Below are positions 1 through 7,303 of a stretch of DNA of 12,668 nucleotides, in pieces. Source of the DNA: JAWOJF01 sp046481785. Its GTDB lineage: Bacteria > Bacteroidota > Ignavibacteria > Ignavibacteriales > Ignavibacteriaceae. The translations under genes and the position numbers were made by a program. Numbering within the stretch: position 1 is the first letter of the stretch; every line of letters starts with the position of its first letter. Below the pieces are notes generated by a model. That model was not told the origin of the DNA, did no database searches, and was given only the letters and a program-made list of their open reading frames with translations. The stretch spans positions 1-12,668 of the forward strand of contig JAWOJF010000086.1 in assembly GCA_046481785.1 (NCBI GenBank), read 5' to 3'.

Positions 1-1
1 A

Positions 2-1447
2 GCCTATGCTTATAATCCGCACATGCCTGTTGGTGCCAGCAGCATTGAGAGCCCTTTGAAAATTGTTAGTGCCGTACCTCAGAGTAATCTTCCCGGAGAA
101 AGATATATTAACCCGGCAGGAGATACTCTGGCAGTATACCGGCTTGGAGGTAACAGTCCCGGAAATGTAATTCCCATTGTTGTTGATCCGGCTAAAACCA
201 CGGGACATTCATATAATATCATGTTTAATGATGATGATACATGGAGCCTTATTGACAGTACTCTAAATGAGATAAAATTAACAAAACAAAAAAATCAAAA
301 CGGCGACGATGATTTTATTATAGTTGATGGAATATTAGTAAAAGTTAATGGATACAGAGAAGGTTTTGCCGCAGATGGCGGAGGTATTGTTGAGATTGCT
401 TATGGTGGACAGCCACTACCTGAAGAAGGTTATGATTATTTCGGCAGGCCCTTTAATGGAAACTGTGTATGGCATTCTCCAAACTGGTATTCTTATGATG
501 AGCAGAACCAGATCTATATTATAAGTTCCGGAGGTGGTGATGGTTCACTTGCAAGGCTTGAGCAGTTTGCATCATATATAAACGGAAGGGATTTTGAATT
601 TAGATTTACTGAATCGGGTGGTTTTGGTGTATATGCTTTTACAACTAATAAAATTGCTGAAGTTCCTTTTGAATTATGGGATATTGGTGTTGCTACTCCT
701 AATGATCCTTCTGATGATAAACGAATGATTCCGTTCCTTCATCCTGCTACCGACGGAAGGGAAGATGATTTATGGGGAGAGCTGACCGGTCCCGGAGCTT
801 TTTTGGATTACCCCACAACAGACTGGGTTTACTGGATGGACCCTGAACCTGCTGTTAATAATGCTTATGAACGCTTTGCCCAGGCAGCACTTAATTTTGG
901 CGGAGCAGGGAATATTTATTCAAATACGAATGACGGTTCACCCCAGGGTTATTGGGCAAACTTATATGGAAGTTTTGTTTATCCTGTTGGACCTGTTGTT
1001 TTTTTAGAGTATGATCAGGATAGTATAGTTATTCCGCCTGCCGGCACCACAATCCGTTTTAACACAAATAAGGTTAATGGTTCCAGCGATGTATTTGGTT
1101 TTAAAGCTCCGGCAGTAGTAACAGATAATACGCTTGCAAAAGAAGATGTAAAAAAGATAAAAGCTTTTCCTAATCCTTATTATGCAGCTCATTCAAATGA
1201 ACTTTATGCAAATGAAAGTTTTATTACTTTCAGCCATTTACCATCCAGGGCAAGCATTAAAATATTTGATTTAGCAGGGTATCTGGTCAGGAGAATAGAG
1301 AAGAATGATACTGACCAGTATTATAGATGGGATCTAATGAACGATTACGGAGTTGATATAGCAAGCGGTGTATTTATAGTTCATATTGATATGCCGGAAC
1401 TTGGTGAAACTAAAATTTTAAAAATTGCTGTAATACAGAAGAAGTAA
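2..1447 (+). CDS. Large exported protein with T9SS-like C-terminal domain (5'-truncated by window edge)
   Basis: The reading frame is open from base 2 without a stop, so the Met at 23 is probably internal and 481 residues of a larger protein are visible. The body (visible residues about 1-380) is rich in Gly, Asp and aromatic residues, with no catalytic motif I recognise. The last ~97 residues start at FPNPYY, continue through FSHLPSRASIKIFDLAGYLV and IASGVFIVHIDMPELGETKILK, and end in IQKK. This is the FlgD-Ig/Por-secretion type of C-terminal beta-sandwich seen at the ends of very large extracellular proteins of Ignavibacteria. By family knowledge it would direct export by the type IX system or surface anchoring. 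No membrane segment is visible in this part. The missing N-terminus should hold a signal peptide and probably the functional domain, so function is unknown. Confidence 0.8.
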   Translation, partial: AYAYNPHMPVGASSIESPLKIVSAVPQSNLPGERYINPAGDTLAVYRLGGNSPGNVIPIVVDPAKTTGHSYNIMFNDDDTWSLIDSTLNEIKLTKQKNQNGDDDFIIVDGILVKVNGYREGFAADGGGIVEIAYGGQPLPEEGYDYFGRPFNGNCVWHSPNWYSYDEQNQIYIISSGGGDGSLARLEQFASYINGRDFEFRFTESGGFGVYAFTTNKIAEVPFELWDIGVATPNDPSDDKRMIPFLHPATDGREDDLWGELTGPGAFLDYPTTDWVYWMDPEPAVNNAYERFAQAALNFGGAGNIYSNTNDGSPQGYWANLYGSFVYPVGPVVFLEYDQDSIVIPPAGTTIRFNTNKVNGSSDVFGFKAPAVVTDNTLAKEDVKKIKAFPNPYYAAHSNELYANESFITFSHLPSRASIKIFDLAGYLVRRIEKNDTDQYYRWDLMNDYGVDIASGVFIVHIDMPELGETKILKIAVIQKK

Positions 1448-1718
1448 ACTAATTTGTAAAGAGGATGTGGTCATTGTTTGATCAAAAAAATACATCTGCA
1501 TTTCTCAGTAACCCGGAATGATGATTCCTGGTTGTACAACACTCTTTGAAATCAAGTGATAACCTTTTGTAATAACAATTGTAGTTCTGCAGCACCAATC
1601 TGCAGGCAGTTTATTCCCTATTATCCGCATATCTCTTTTATCCGTTTTTGAGCGAATCCTAAATTTATTTTAATTATCTTGGTTATGAATTTTTAACTGA
1701 GTTTCAAAAGGAATAAAA

Positions 1719-2588
1719 ATGTTATTTATTATATCGTTCCTGGCTGCTATTGCAGCCGTTACAGTTTATTTTAATGCAAAAAAGCGGTTTAACAAGTCGG
1801 AAGCCTCTTTTGCTTTAATTGGTTTTGGTGTAGCTGTACTAATTGCCGTAATGCAATGCTGGACAGTTATACCCGCCGGGCATGTGGGAGTAATTGATTT
1901 TTTCGGGCAGGTAAGTGATAACACATTAAAGCCGGGTGTTAATTTTGTAAATCCAATGGCTGCAGTTGTTAAATTTGATGCACGTACACAGGAATTAAAA
2001 GAGACCATGAATGTTCCTTCTAAAGAAGGATTAAGTGTTGAACTTGAGATAAGCCTGCTATTCAGCCTTAGTTTTGAAAATGCCAACAGAATATATAAAA
2101 CTGTAGGTGAAAATTATGCAGAGAAGATACTCCTTCCCCAGTTCAGATCGGTTGTAAGAGGAATAACAGCGAGCTATGAAGCAAAAGCATTATATACTGC
2201 TGAACGGGAAGTTCTTTCTAAAAAAATTGAAATGGAACTTTCAAAACTTGTTAATCCGCGCGGTATAACTCTTGAATCGGCTCCTTTACGCCAGATTATT
2301 TTACCCCCCGGTTTAACTGCATCAATAGAAGAAAAACTAAAAGCTGAACAGGAAAGCCAGCGGATGGAATTTATACTTCTAAGGGAGACACAGGAAGCAG
2401 AAAGAAAAAGAATTGAAGCACAGGGCATTGCCGATTTCCAGAAAATTGTTTCCCAGGGAATCAGCGATCAATTGTTGAAATGGAAAGGAATTGAGGCAAC
2501 CGAAAAGCTTGCAAGCTCAAACAATTCCAAAATTATTGTTATAGGCTCCGGTAAAGATGGCTTGCCGATAATTTTAGGCGGAAATTAA
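1719..2588 (+). CDS. SPFH/prohibitin-family membrane protein
   Basis: The protein has 289 residues. Two hydrophobic segments (about 1-18 and 30-50) precede an SPFH/band-7 domain (about 50-215) that begins IPAGHVGVIDFFGQV and contains PGVNFVNP, KETMNVPSKEGLSVELEISLLF and PRGITLESAPLRQIILP. A charged, Glu/Arg-rich helix (about 205-245) follows, as expected for the prohibitin coiled coil, and the tail is hydrophobic and Gly-rich (VIGSGKDGLPIILGG). Family members form ring-shaped or scaffold oligomers on membranes and often modulate membrane proteases such as FtsH; this role is inferred, and no partner gene is adjacent. The ATG is preceded by AAAGGA with 6 bp spacing. The gene stands alone and ends at a strong bidirectional hairpin. 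A possible weak promoter (TTGAGC, 17 bp, TAATTA) lies at 1648-1676. Two predicted N-terminal membrane passes instead of one is a modest variation. Confidence 0.88.
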   Translation: MLFIISFLAAIAAVTVYFNAKKRFNKSEASFALIGFGVAVLIAVMQCWTVIPAGHVGVIDFFGQVSDNTLKPGVNFVNPMAAVVKFDARTQELKETMNVPSKEGLSVELEISLLFSLSFENANRIYKTVGENYAEKILLPQFRSVVRGITASYEAKALYTAEREVLSKKIEMELSKLVNPRGITLESAPLRQIILPPGLTASIEEKLKAEQESQRMEFILLRETQEAERKRIEAQGIADFQKIVSQGISDQLLKWKGIEATEKLASSNNSKIIVIGSGKDGLPIILGGN

Positions 2589-2610
2589 TTTTCTAATTGA
2601 TTGTTTAAAA

Positions 2611-2643
2611 TAAAAAACCTCCCGCACATGGGAGGTTTTATTA
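2611..2643. terminator. Bidirectional rho-independent terminator
   Basis: A perfect 10-bp stem, AAAACCTCCC (2614-2623) with GGGAGGTTTT (2630-2639), closes a 6-nt loop. A-rich sequence lies on the left and T-rich sequence on the right, so either strand reads as stem plus U-tract. It sits between the convergent stop codons of the SPFH gene (2588) and the sigma factor gene (2689). Confidence 0.85.
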
Positions 2644-2668
2644 TTATTTAGAGATTCCGAGCACTTAC

Positions 2669-2683
2669 CCCGCCCACGGCGGG
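2669..2683. repeat. Short GC-rich palindrome just after the sigma factor stop codon
   Basis: CCCGCC (2669-2674) pairs with GGCGGG (2678-2683) around the loop CAC, 5 bp downstream of the minus-strand stop codon of the sigma factor gene. It is strikingly GC-rich against the surrounding AT-rich DNA. There is no T-tract on the minus side, so it is not a classical terminator. It may protect the mRNA 3' end or be one copy of a dispersed short palindrome. Confidence 0.5.
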
Positions 2684-2688
2684 ATGTT

Positions 2689-3549
2689 TTAACCAAGATA
2701 CATTTTCAAGTTCTTGCTTCTTGATGCATATCTCAATCTCTGCAATGCTTTCTCTTTAATCTGTCTTACTCTTTCTCTTGTAAGATTCAGCCTGTCGCCT
2801 ATTTCTTCAAGAGTTGCCGAGTTCTCTTTATTTAACCCGAAATAAAGCTGCAAAACCTGTGCTTCTCTTTCGGTTAAAGTAGAAAGAGCATGGTTTATTT
2901 CAGATTTAAGAGATTCAGTCATAAGCTGGTTATCGGGGGCCGGCTGCTGATCATTTGAGATAACATCAAGCAGACTGTTCTTATTATCATCACTGTTGGA
3001 AAAAGGCGCGTCCATAGAAACGTGTCTTCCGGCAATCTGAAGAGTATATGCAATTTCTTCAGCGTCCATGTCAAGTTCCTGTGCTAATTCTTCAGGGCTT
3101 GGCTTTCTGTCATACTCCTGTTCAAGTTCACCGTAAGCTTTTCTTACTTTATTTAAGGCACCAACACGGTTTAACGGCAGCCTTACCATTCTTGACTGTT
3201 CAGCAATTGCCTGCATTATTGACTGTCTGATCCACCACACTGCATAAGAAATAAATTTGAAACCTCTGGTTTCATCAAATCTTTGGGCGGCTTTTATAAG
3301 CCCCAAATTACCCTCATTTATGAGGTCGTTTAGAGAGAGTCCCTGGTTCTGAAACTGTTTAGCAACACTAACAACAAATCTTAAGTTAGCTTTTGTTAAT
3401 TTGTCTAAGGCGTCCTTGTCTCCCTTTTTAATACGTTTGGCTAATTCAATCTCTTCATTAGGTGTTATAAGATCTACTTTACCTATATCCTGAAGATATT
3501 TATCGAGAGATTGACTTTCCCTGTTTGTAAATTGCTTTGTTATTTTCAA
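2689..3549 (-). CDS. rpoD: Primary RNA polymerase sigma factor (sigma-70/RpoD, short Bacteroidota type)
   Basis: This 286-residue protein has sigma regions 1.2, 2, 3 and 4 but no region 1.1, as expected for the housekeeping sigma of Bacteroidota/Chlorobiota. Region 1.2 is about 12-45. Region 2 (about 50-122) includes NLRFVVSVAKQFQNQGLSLNDLI and RGFKFISYAVWWIRQSI, covering core binding and -10 recognition/melting. Region 3 is about 128-205. Region 4 (about 218-275) has TLTEREAQVL and a -35-binding helix-turn-helix, LEEIGDRLNLTRERVRQIKEKALQRL. It directs core RNA polymerase to most promoters in growing cells. The start is a TTG (3547-3549): no ATG or GTG exists between it and the in-frame stop at 3580-3582, and GGAG lies about 11 bp upstream. 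Starting there preserves the conserved N-terminal KITKxxTNRESQSLDKYL. It is monocistronic and convergent with the SPFH gene. Confidence 0.96.
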   Translation of the reverse strand: MKITKQFTNRESQSLDKYLQDIGKVDLITPNEEIELAKRIKKGDKDALDKLTKANLRFVVSVAKQFQNQGLSLNDLINEGNLGLIKAAQRFDETRGFKFISYAVWWIRQSIMQAIAEQSRMVRLPLNRVGALNKVRKAYGELEQEYDRKPSPEELAQELDMDAEEIAYTLQIAGRHVSMDAPFSNSDDNKNSLLDVISNDQQPAPDNQLMTESLKSEINHALSTLTEREAQVLQLYFGLNKENSATLEEIGDRLNLTRERVRQIKEKALQRLRYASRSKNLKMYLG

Positions 3550-3693
3550 TTTTACTGGACTCCAATTATTTTTTGTTTGTTAATACTCAAAAATATTATC
3601 TACATATTTTCGGATAATTTCCGGTGTTATTTAGATGCCTTAAAAAGCAAAAAGATGCATTAAACGCAGAACAATGAATAGTATTCAAGATCG

Positions 3694-3701
3694 CAAATAT
3701 A
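3694..3701 (-). promoter_or_regulatory. Candidate -7 element (TATATTTG) for the sigma factor gene
   Basis: Read on the minus strand, this is a perfect match to the Bacteroidota -7 consensus TAnnTTTG, about 145 bp upstream of the sigma gene TTG start. No TTTG or TTG -33 element is seen at the usual 19-21 bp spacing, so the assignment rests on the -7 motif alone. If used, the leader would be about 135-140 nt. Confidence 0.4.
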
Positions 3702-3875
3702 CTAAAATTTCCTGCCGGTTAATAGTCATTTTTTTATAATTATTGACGTATTTTTTGATTGTTGCGAATACTTGATAAAAACGGTCTTTTTTACTGCTAA
3801 TATTTAATGTATTTATCTTTAAATCACATGTTTATGACATCTTAACAATGTAAAAAGTTTCATTTTTAACAGGTG

Positions 3876-3911
3876 TAAAAAATCATCCTGAGGGTCAATT
3901 AAATTTACCCT
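3876..3911 (-). terminator. Weak terminator-like hairpin downstream of the beta-helix gene
   Basis: Read on the minus strand, AGGGT pairs with ACCCT and an inner AAT-type stem continues after one mismatch (3891-3911). A run of six T follows about 8 nt later (complement of 3877-3882). The stem is short and the gap to the T-run is longer than usual, so termination is plausible only. Confidence 0.35.
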
Positions 3912-3928
3912 GTTTATTTTCTTCACTC

Positions 3929-6145
3929 TTATCTAAGCAGTACCAGCTTCTTAGTTTCTGAAAAATTTCCTGTATCTAACCTGTAATAATATACACCGCT
4001 TGATAAACCGGAAGCATCAAACTCTATTTCATAAGCTCCCGGTTGTTTTACTTCATTAATTAATACAGCAATCTCTTTTCCCAGTATATCATAAAGCTTT
4101 AGTGTTGCATGCTGTGTACTGCTTATTGTATATTTGATTTTTGTTACCGGGTTAAAAGGATTAGGATAGTTCTGGTAAAGAGAAAAGCTGTGAGGATTAG
4201 TACTGTTCCTATCTACGCTTGTTGGACTTGTAAATTCTACAGCTCCTATATCGGGAGTTCCTATAATAGGATTCTTTTTAAAATCAGTATCCTCTCCCAG
4301 ATCAAAGCCGCTGTCTATAGCAGGGGATCCTTCATTTATTGCAACCTCTGGAATAATAAAAATATCGGGGTATGAATTAATGCCATTAACTTCCCATTCC
4401 GGGTGATTCTCCCGCCACTCTTCATAAGTCTGAAAGTAATTGATCATATCAACACAGACAGAATCCGGAGATTCCTTATATACCAGGTTATGATCTAAAA
4501 ATATTCCGGATGTATTAGTAGTATCATAAAAACAGGCATAGCCGATATGCGAAGCATAAAAAATATTATTTTGAATTATACTGTTGTGGCCATTCTTTCC
4601 AAAATAGAGTTCAGAATTAAGATTTGTGCCTTTATCAAACCCGTTAAAATTTTTGTAAACGGTGTTGTTGAATATCTGGTGATTGTTTGAAGTTTCTAAT
4701 AAAGATCCGGTTTCAGCAGTTACCACAATTCCCGCATCATTTCCATAAACAACATTATAATAAATTTTGCAGTTGTTTGCATTCCATACAGAAATACCTT
4801 TTCCCCAATTGTTATAAATTAAATTCCTGAATATTTCCATATTGTGTGCATTAAAATCTGCAATTATTCCACCCGAATCATCGCTTCCCGGATCAGCGGG
4901 GGCCTGGCTGTCGTGAACTATATTTTCATATACATACCACTTTATAAAAGGTTTGTCAGCTTCAGTAAACTCTCTTCTGCCGTCATTCATATGTATGCCG
5001 CATGACTGGCTGGAGGCTCCACCAACATCCCCGCCAAGGCGATTGGCAAAGCTGACATGATTTTGATATGCAAAACCGGAACCGCCAATTCCATCTTCAG
5101 CCCTGCTGCGGTATGCATTAATACCAGCACCTCCATTATATTCCAGAGTATTATTGTGTATAAAAATGGAGTCTCCCTGTTTGCTGTACCCGCTTATTTT
5201 TATACCATGGCTGCCCGTATGATATATGTAGTTATCATATATCTGTACAGTACCGCTGAATTGTTCTATATAAATACCGTTAGCATAAAAGCCATAGTGT
5301 GATTCGTTTTCAACAGCGCTATGGTAAAAATTACTTCCATGAACAATAACATTTGTTCCCTTTATTCTTACTCCCTCCATGCCTGCCCAGTTCTGGTCTG
5401 CAATATCATTCCCGGTGTTTTTACCAAACACACAATTTTTAACCACCACATTTTCCCCCTCAATAAGGACCGCTGAATTGTCCCTGGTGGGGTTAACAGA
5501 CCATTGAAAAAAATCATTATCGCTAATGATTATATTTTTAGCTTCCGGTGTAATCTTTATACAACTGTTTACAACCTTTTCTATTTGTAATCCTTCAATT
5601 AATACATCCTGTCCCCAGATACTTATTCCGTTATTTCTAAAAACGGCTTCTATAACAGAATCCTGGAGGGATTGGCTGTACAGGTATAATTTCTTTTCTG
5701 AAGTATTATAATACCAGTCGTTTTCTTTAACTAAAATTGAAAGACTGTCTGTATTTGTTCCGCGTATATTACTTATAAAAACCTGAGCGGGAGCAGAGTC
5801 AAGCTCTGCAGTCCATATGTTTTCCGAATAAAAGGTAAGGCGGGCAGGTTCAGCCCCTGAGATAATTGGTTTTTCCCCTTCACCGTATGATCCTATAAAA
5901 ATATTTTGTCCTTCAGTGCCGGATGAAAAGATATTTAACTGTTCACGCCAAATATTTCCTTTTTTAAACAGTATCAAATCTCCCGGGGCAAAAACAAATG
6001 AATTAACTTTCGCAATGCTTTTCCAGGCTTCTGTTTCCAGCATTCCGGAGTTCATGTCGCTCCCATTCTCTGAATCAACATAATAATTTGTTCCTGAAAC
6101 ATAAAAGCACACAGATAGCCATAGTAGTGCCATAAGCCTTATCAT
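3929..6145 (-). CDS. Secreted right-handed parallel beta-helix protein with T9SS type A sorting domain
   Basis: The protein has 738 residues. A signal peptide (about 1-18, hydrophobic LMALLWLSVCFYVSG) precedes YYVDSENGSDMNSG, a frequent start of extracellular beta-helix enzymes. After the FAPGDLILFKKGNIWREQL segment come many short repeats (about 165-560) of the type 'V.I.GN.I....GI.I', for example IIISDNDFF, VQIYDNYIYHTGSHGIKIS and CKIYYNVVYGNDAGIVV. This fits a pectate-lyase-like/NosD-type solenoid. SPAIDSG...DIGAVEF closes the helix. Residues 653-738 form a type IX sorting domain: QNYPNPFNPVTKIKY, LYDILGKEI, LSSGVYYYRL, KKLVLLR. By family knowledge such folds are often polysaccharide lyases or hydrolases; catalytic residues cannot be assigned here, so substrate is unknown. 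The ATG is preceded by AGGG. The gene appears monocistronic, downstream of the regulator's terminator. Confidence 0.9.
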   Translation of the reverse strand: MIRLMALLWLSVCFYVSGTNYYVDSENGSDMNSGMLETEAWKSIAKVNSFVFAPGDLILFKKGNIWREQLNIFSSGTEGQNIFIGSYGEGEKPIISGAEPARLTFYSENIWTAELDSAPAQVFISNIRGTNTDSLSILVKENDWYYNTSEKKLYLYSQSLQDSVIEAVFRNNGISIWGQDVLIEGLQIEKVVNSCIKITPEAKNIIISDNDFFQWSVNPTRDNSAVLIEGENVVVKNCVFGKNTGNDIADQNWAGMEGVRIKGTNVIVHGSNFYHSAVENESHYGFYANGIYIEQFSGTVQIYDNYIYHTGSHGIKISGYSKQGDSIFIHNNTLEYNGGAGINAYRSRAEDGIGGSGFAYQNHVSFANRLGGDVGGASSQSCGIHMNDGRREFTEADKPFIKWYVYENIVHDSQAPADPGSDDSGGIIADFNAHNMEIFRNLIYNNWGKGISVWNANNCKIYYNVVYGNDAGIVVTAETGSLLETSNNHQIFNNTVYKNFNGFDKGTNLNSELYFGKNGHNSIIQNNIFYASHIGYACFYDTTNTSGIFLDHNLVYKESPDSVCVDMINYFQTYEEWRENHPEWEVNGINSYPDIFIIPEVAINEGSPAIDSGFDLGEDTDFKKNPIIGTPDIGAVEFTSPTSVDRNSTNPHSFSLYQNYPNPFNPVTKIKYTISSTQHATLKLYDILGKEIAVLINEVKQPGAYEIEFDASGLSSGVYYYRLDTGNFSETKKLVLLR

Positions 6146-6254
6146 ATATACCCTGTTTTATTATTAAGATGAGAAAAGCTAATATAAAACTGGCAGAATA
6201 ATTATGAATGATTCTACTCACGAAAGAGAGAATTTTGTTACGTCTGTGAGGAGA

Positions 6255-6279
6255 TAAAAAATACCGTAATAAAGGTATT
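6255..6279 (-). terminator. Rho-independent terminator of the LysR-type regulator gene
   Basis: On the minus strand, AATACC (complement of 6274-6279) pairs with GGTATT (complement of 6260-6265) around an 8-nt loop. A T-run follows directly (complement of 6255-6260). It starts 9 bp past the regulator's TGA stop and separates it from the beta-helix gene. Confidence 0.65.
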
Positions 6280-6287
6280 GCATTTTA

Positions 6288-7184
6288 TCAGCGGTTTATA
6301 TGTATGGGGCTATCAACAAGGTGCTGTATAAAATAATTCAAATATGAAGGCGGATTATTTTCTTTTATTGTAACAGCATACCATGTGCGTTTTAAGCCTT
6401 TGCCGGTTAAAGGAACTGAGACAAGTTCACCTGATTTAAGATAAGGTGCAGCAGCCCACCGGGCAAGTGTTGTAATACCCAGCTCTGCTTTAACCATCTC
6501 AATAATAGCCTCCGTTATTAAAATTTTGGTAGTTCTTAAAGGTTTAATTGATGCAGGTATTAAAACTTTCTCAAAAACGGTACTTTCTTCTATTGTGTCG
6601 GTATAAGTTATATAGTTTTCAGCGGCAAAATCTTTAGCAACAAGAAATTTTCTGGCAGCAAGGGGATGATCTTTTGGCATAACAGCCACTAATTCATCAT
6701 CAAAAAGCCGGCGATATTTTAAACTTGTATTTTTCTTAACCGTACTATCAATTGCAAGATCAAGCCTGCCGCTTAAAAGATGCCTGTCGGGATACCTGGT
6801 AGCCTCAGATATTATTTTTATTTCAACATTAGGATATTGTTTGTTAAAAGTTTTAAGCAGCGGCGGAAGCCAGTGATAACATGTATAACATTCGGTACTT
6901 AACCGTATCAGCCCTGATTCGCCGGAAAGATATGTTTTTATTTCCCTTTCGGTTTTTTCAAGTTCATCAAGTACTATCCTGGCAGACTTTAGAACTCTTT
7001 CGCCGGCACGGGTAAGCACCATTTTCTTATTTATTCTTCTGAAAAGAGGTGTACCGAATTTATCTTCAATTTCTTTAAGCTGATGGCTTAGGGCAGACTG
7101 TGTAACAAATAAATTTTTTGCTGCACTGGTAAGGCTGCCTTCACTTGCTACAGCTTCAACAAGCTTTAAATGCCTTATTTCCAA
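6288..7184 (-). CDS. LysR-family transcriptional regulator, MetR-like
   Basis: The protein has 298 residues, typical of the family. An N-terminal winged helix-turn-helix (about 1-60) contains GSLTSAAKNLFVTQSALSHQLKEIEDKFGTPLF, and a linker helix runs to about 88. The periplasmic-binding-like effector domain (about 90-290) opens with STECYTCYHWLPPLL (97-110). This resembles the 'ECHSCxQWL' segment of MetR, the homocysteine-responsive activator of methionine genes, so MetR-like is a reasonable subfamily call. No methionine gene is present, so target and ligand are inferred only. The start is TTG (7182-7184), the only common start codon between an in-frame TAG at 7194-7196 and the HTH, with AGGAG just upstream. 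It diverges from the NTF2-like gene. Dyads in the shared upstream region suggest autoregulation. Confidence 0.92.
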   Translation of the reverse strand: MEIRHLKLVEAVASEGSLTSAAKNLFVTQSALSHQLKEIEDKFGTPLFRRINKKMVLTRAGERVLKSARIVLDELEKTEREIKTYLSGESGLIRLSTECYTCYHWLPPLLKTFNKQYPNVEIKIISEATRYPDRHLLSGRLDLAIDSTVKKNTSLKYRRLFDDELVAVMPKDHPLAARKFLVAKDFAAENYITYTDTIEESTVFEKVLIPASIKPLRTTKILITEAIIEMVKAELGITTLARWAAAPYLKSGELVSVPLTGKGLKRTWYAVTIKENNPPSYLNYFIQHLVDSPIHINR

Positions 7185-7205
7185 ACAAATCTCCTATTAA
7201 ATCTA

Positions 7206-7231
7206 TTCATATAAATTATGAAATCATTTCT
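7206..7231. promoter_or_regulatory. Candidate LysR/MetR-type operator (overlapping dyads)
   Basis: Two overlapping inverted repeats are seen: TTCATA-N5-TATGAA (7206-7222) and TGAA-N5-TTCT (7219-7231), the latter with a GAAAT-C-ATTTC core. The second matches the E. coli MetR consensus TGAA-N5-TTCA in 7 of 8 fixed bases. It lies just downstream of the regulator's -10 and just upstream of the plus-strand -33, a position suited to autorepression or to divergent control. Binding is inferred. Confidence 0.45.
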
Positions 7232-7232
7232 T

Positions 7233-7263
7233 TTTGCTAATATATACCGTCTCCGTATTTTTG
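7233..7263 (+). promoter_or_regulatory. Bacteroidota-type -33/-7 promoter for the NTF2-like gene
   Basis: TTTG (7233-7236), a 19-bp spacer and TATTTTTG (7256-7263) match the Bacteroidota consensus TTTG-N19-21-TAnnTTTG without mismatch. The leader to the GTG start would be about 33 nt. It overlaps the opposing promoter of the regulator almost completely. AT-rich sequence makes chance matches possible. Confidence 0.5.
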
Positions 7264-7267
7264 TCAA
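7239..7267 (-). promoter_or_regulatory. Sigma-70-type promoter of the LysR-family gene
   Basis: On the minus strand TTGACA (complement of 7262-7267), a 17-bp spacer and TATATT (complement of 7239-7244) give a full -35 box and a good -10 box at ideal spacing. The predicted leader to the TTG start is about 45-50 nt. Confidence 0.65.
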
Positions 7268-7293
7268 TAAGAATTATATATAAATAAATACGG
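7253..7293. repeat. 8-bp inverted repeat in the divergent intergenic region
   Basis: CCGTATTT (7253-7260) and AAATACGG (7286-7293) are exact reverse complements with a 25-bp AT-rich spacer. The left arm overlaps both candidate promoters and the right arm lies just before the GTG start of the NTF2-like gene. It could be a looped operator pair or a leader hairpin. Confidence 0.45.
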
Positions 7294-7303
7294 GGTTTTT
7301 AAA

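Larger units (their letters stand above)
3550..3928. other. Long intergenic spacer between sigma factor and beta-helix genes
   Basis: This 379-bp AT-rich non-coding stretch has many A/T runs. It holds the sigma gene's 5' leader with the candidate -7 motif at 3694-3701. Next to the beta-helix gene it holds a weak terminator-like hairpin at 3891-3911. No tRNA, conserved ORF or extended repeat was seen in the remainder. Confidence 0.6.

Noticed and set aside
23..25. ATG at 23 as the true start of the first gene
   Set aside because: The frame is open to the window edge, there is no ribosome site in the 22 bp upstream, and no signal peptide follows.
1448..1718. Possible small RNA or terminator after the first gene
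   Set aside because: Only short stems such as GGTCA/TGATC and CTGCAG/CTGCAG were seen, followed by A rather than T runs; nothing supports a defined RNA or terminator.
5057..5302. Plus-strand ORFs opposite the beta-helix gene (4109-4375, 5057-5302, 5526-5711)
   Set aside because: All lie antisense to a clear long coding gene, have low-complexity translations and no ribosome sites.
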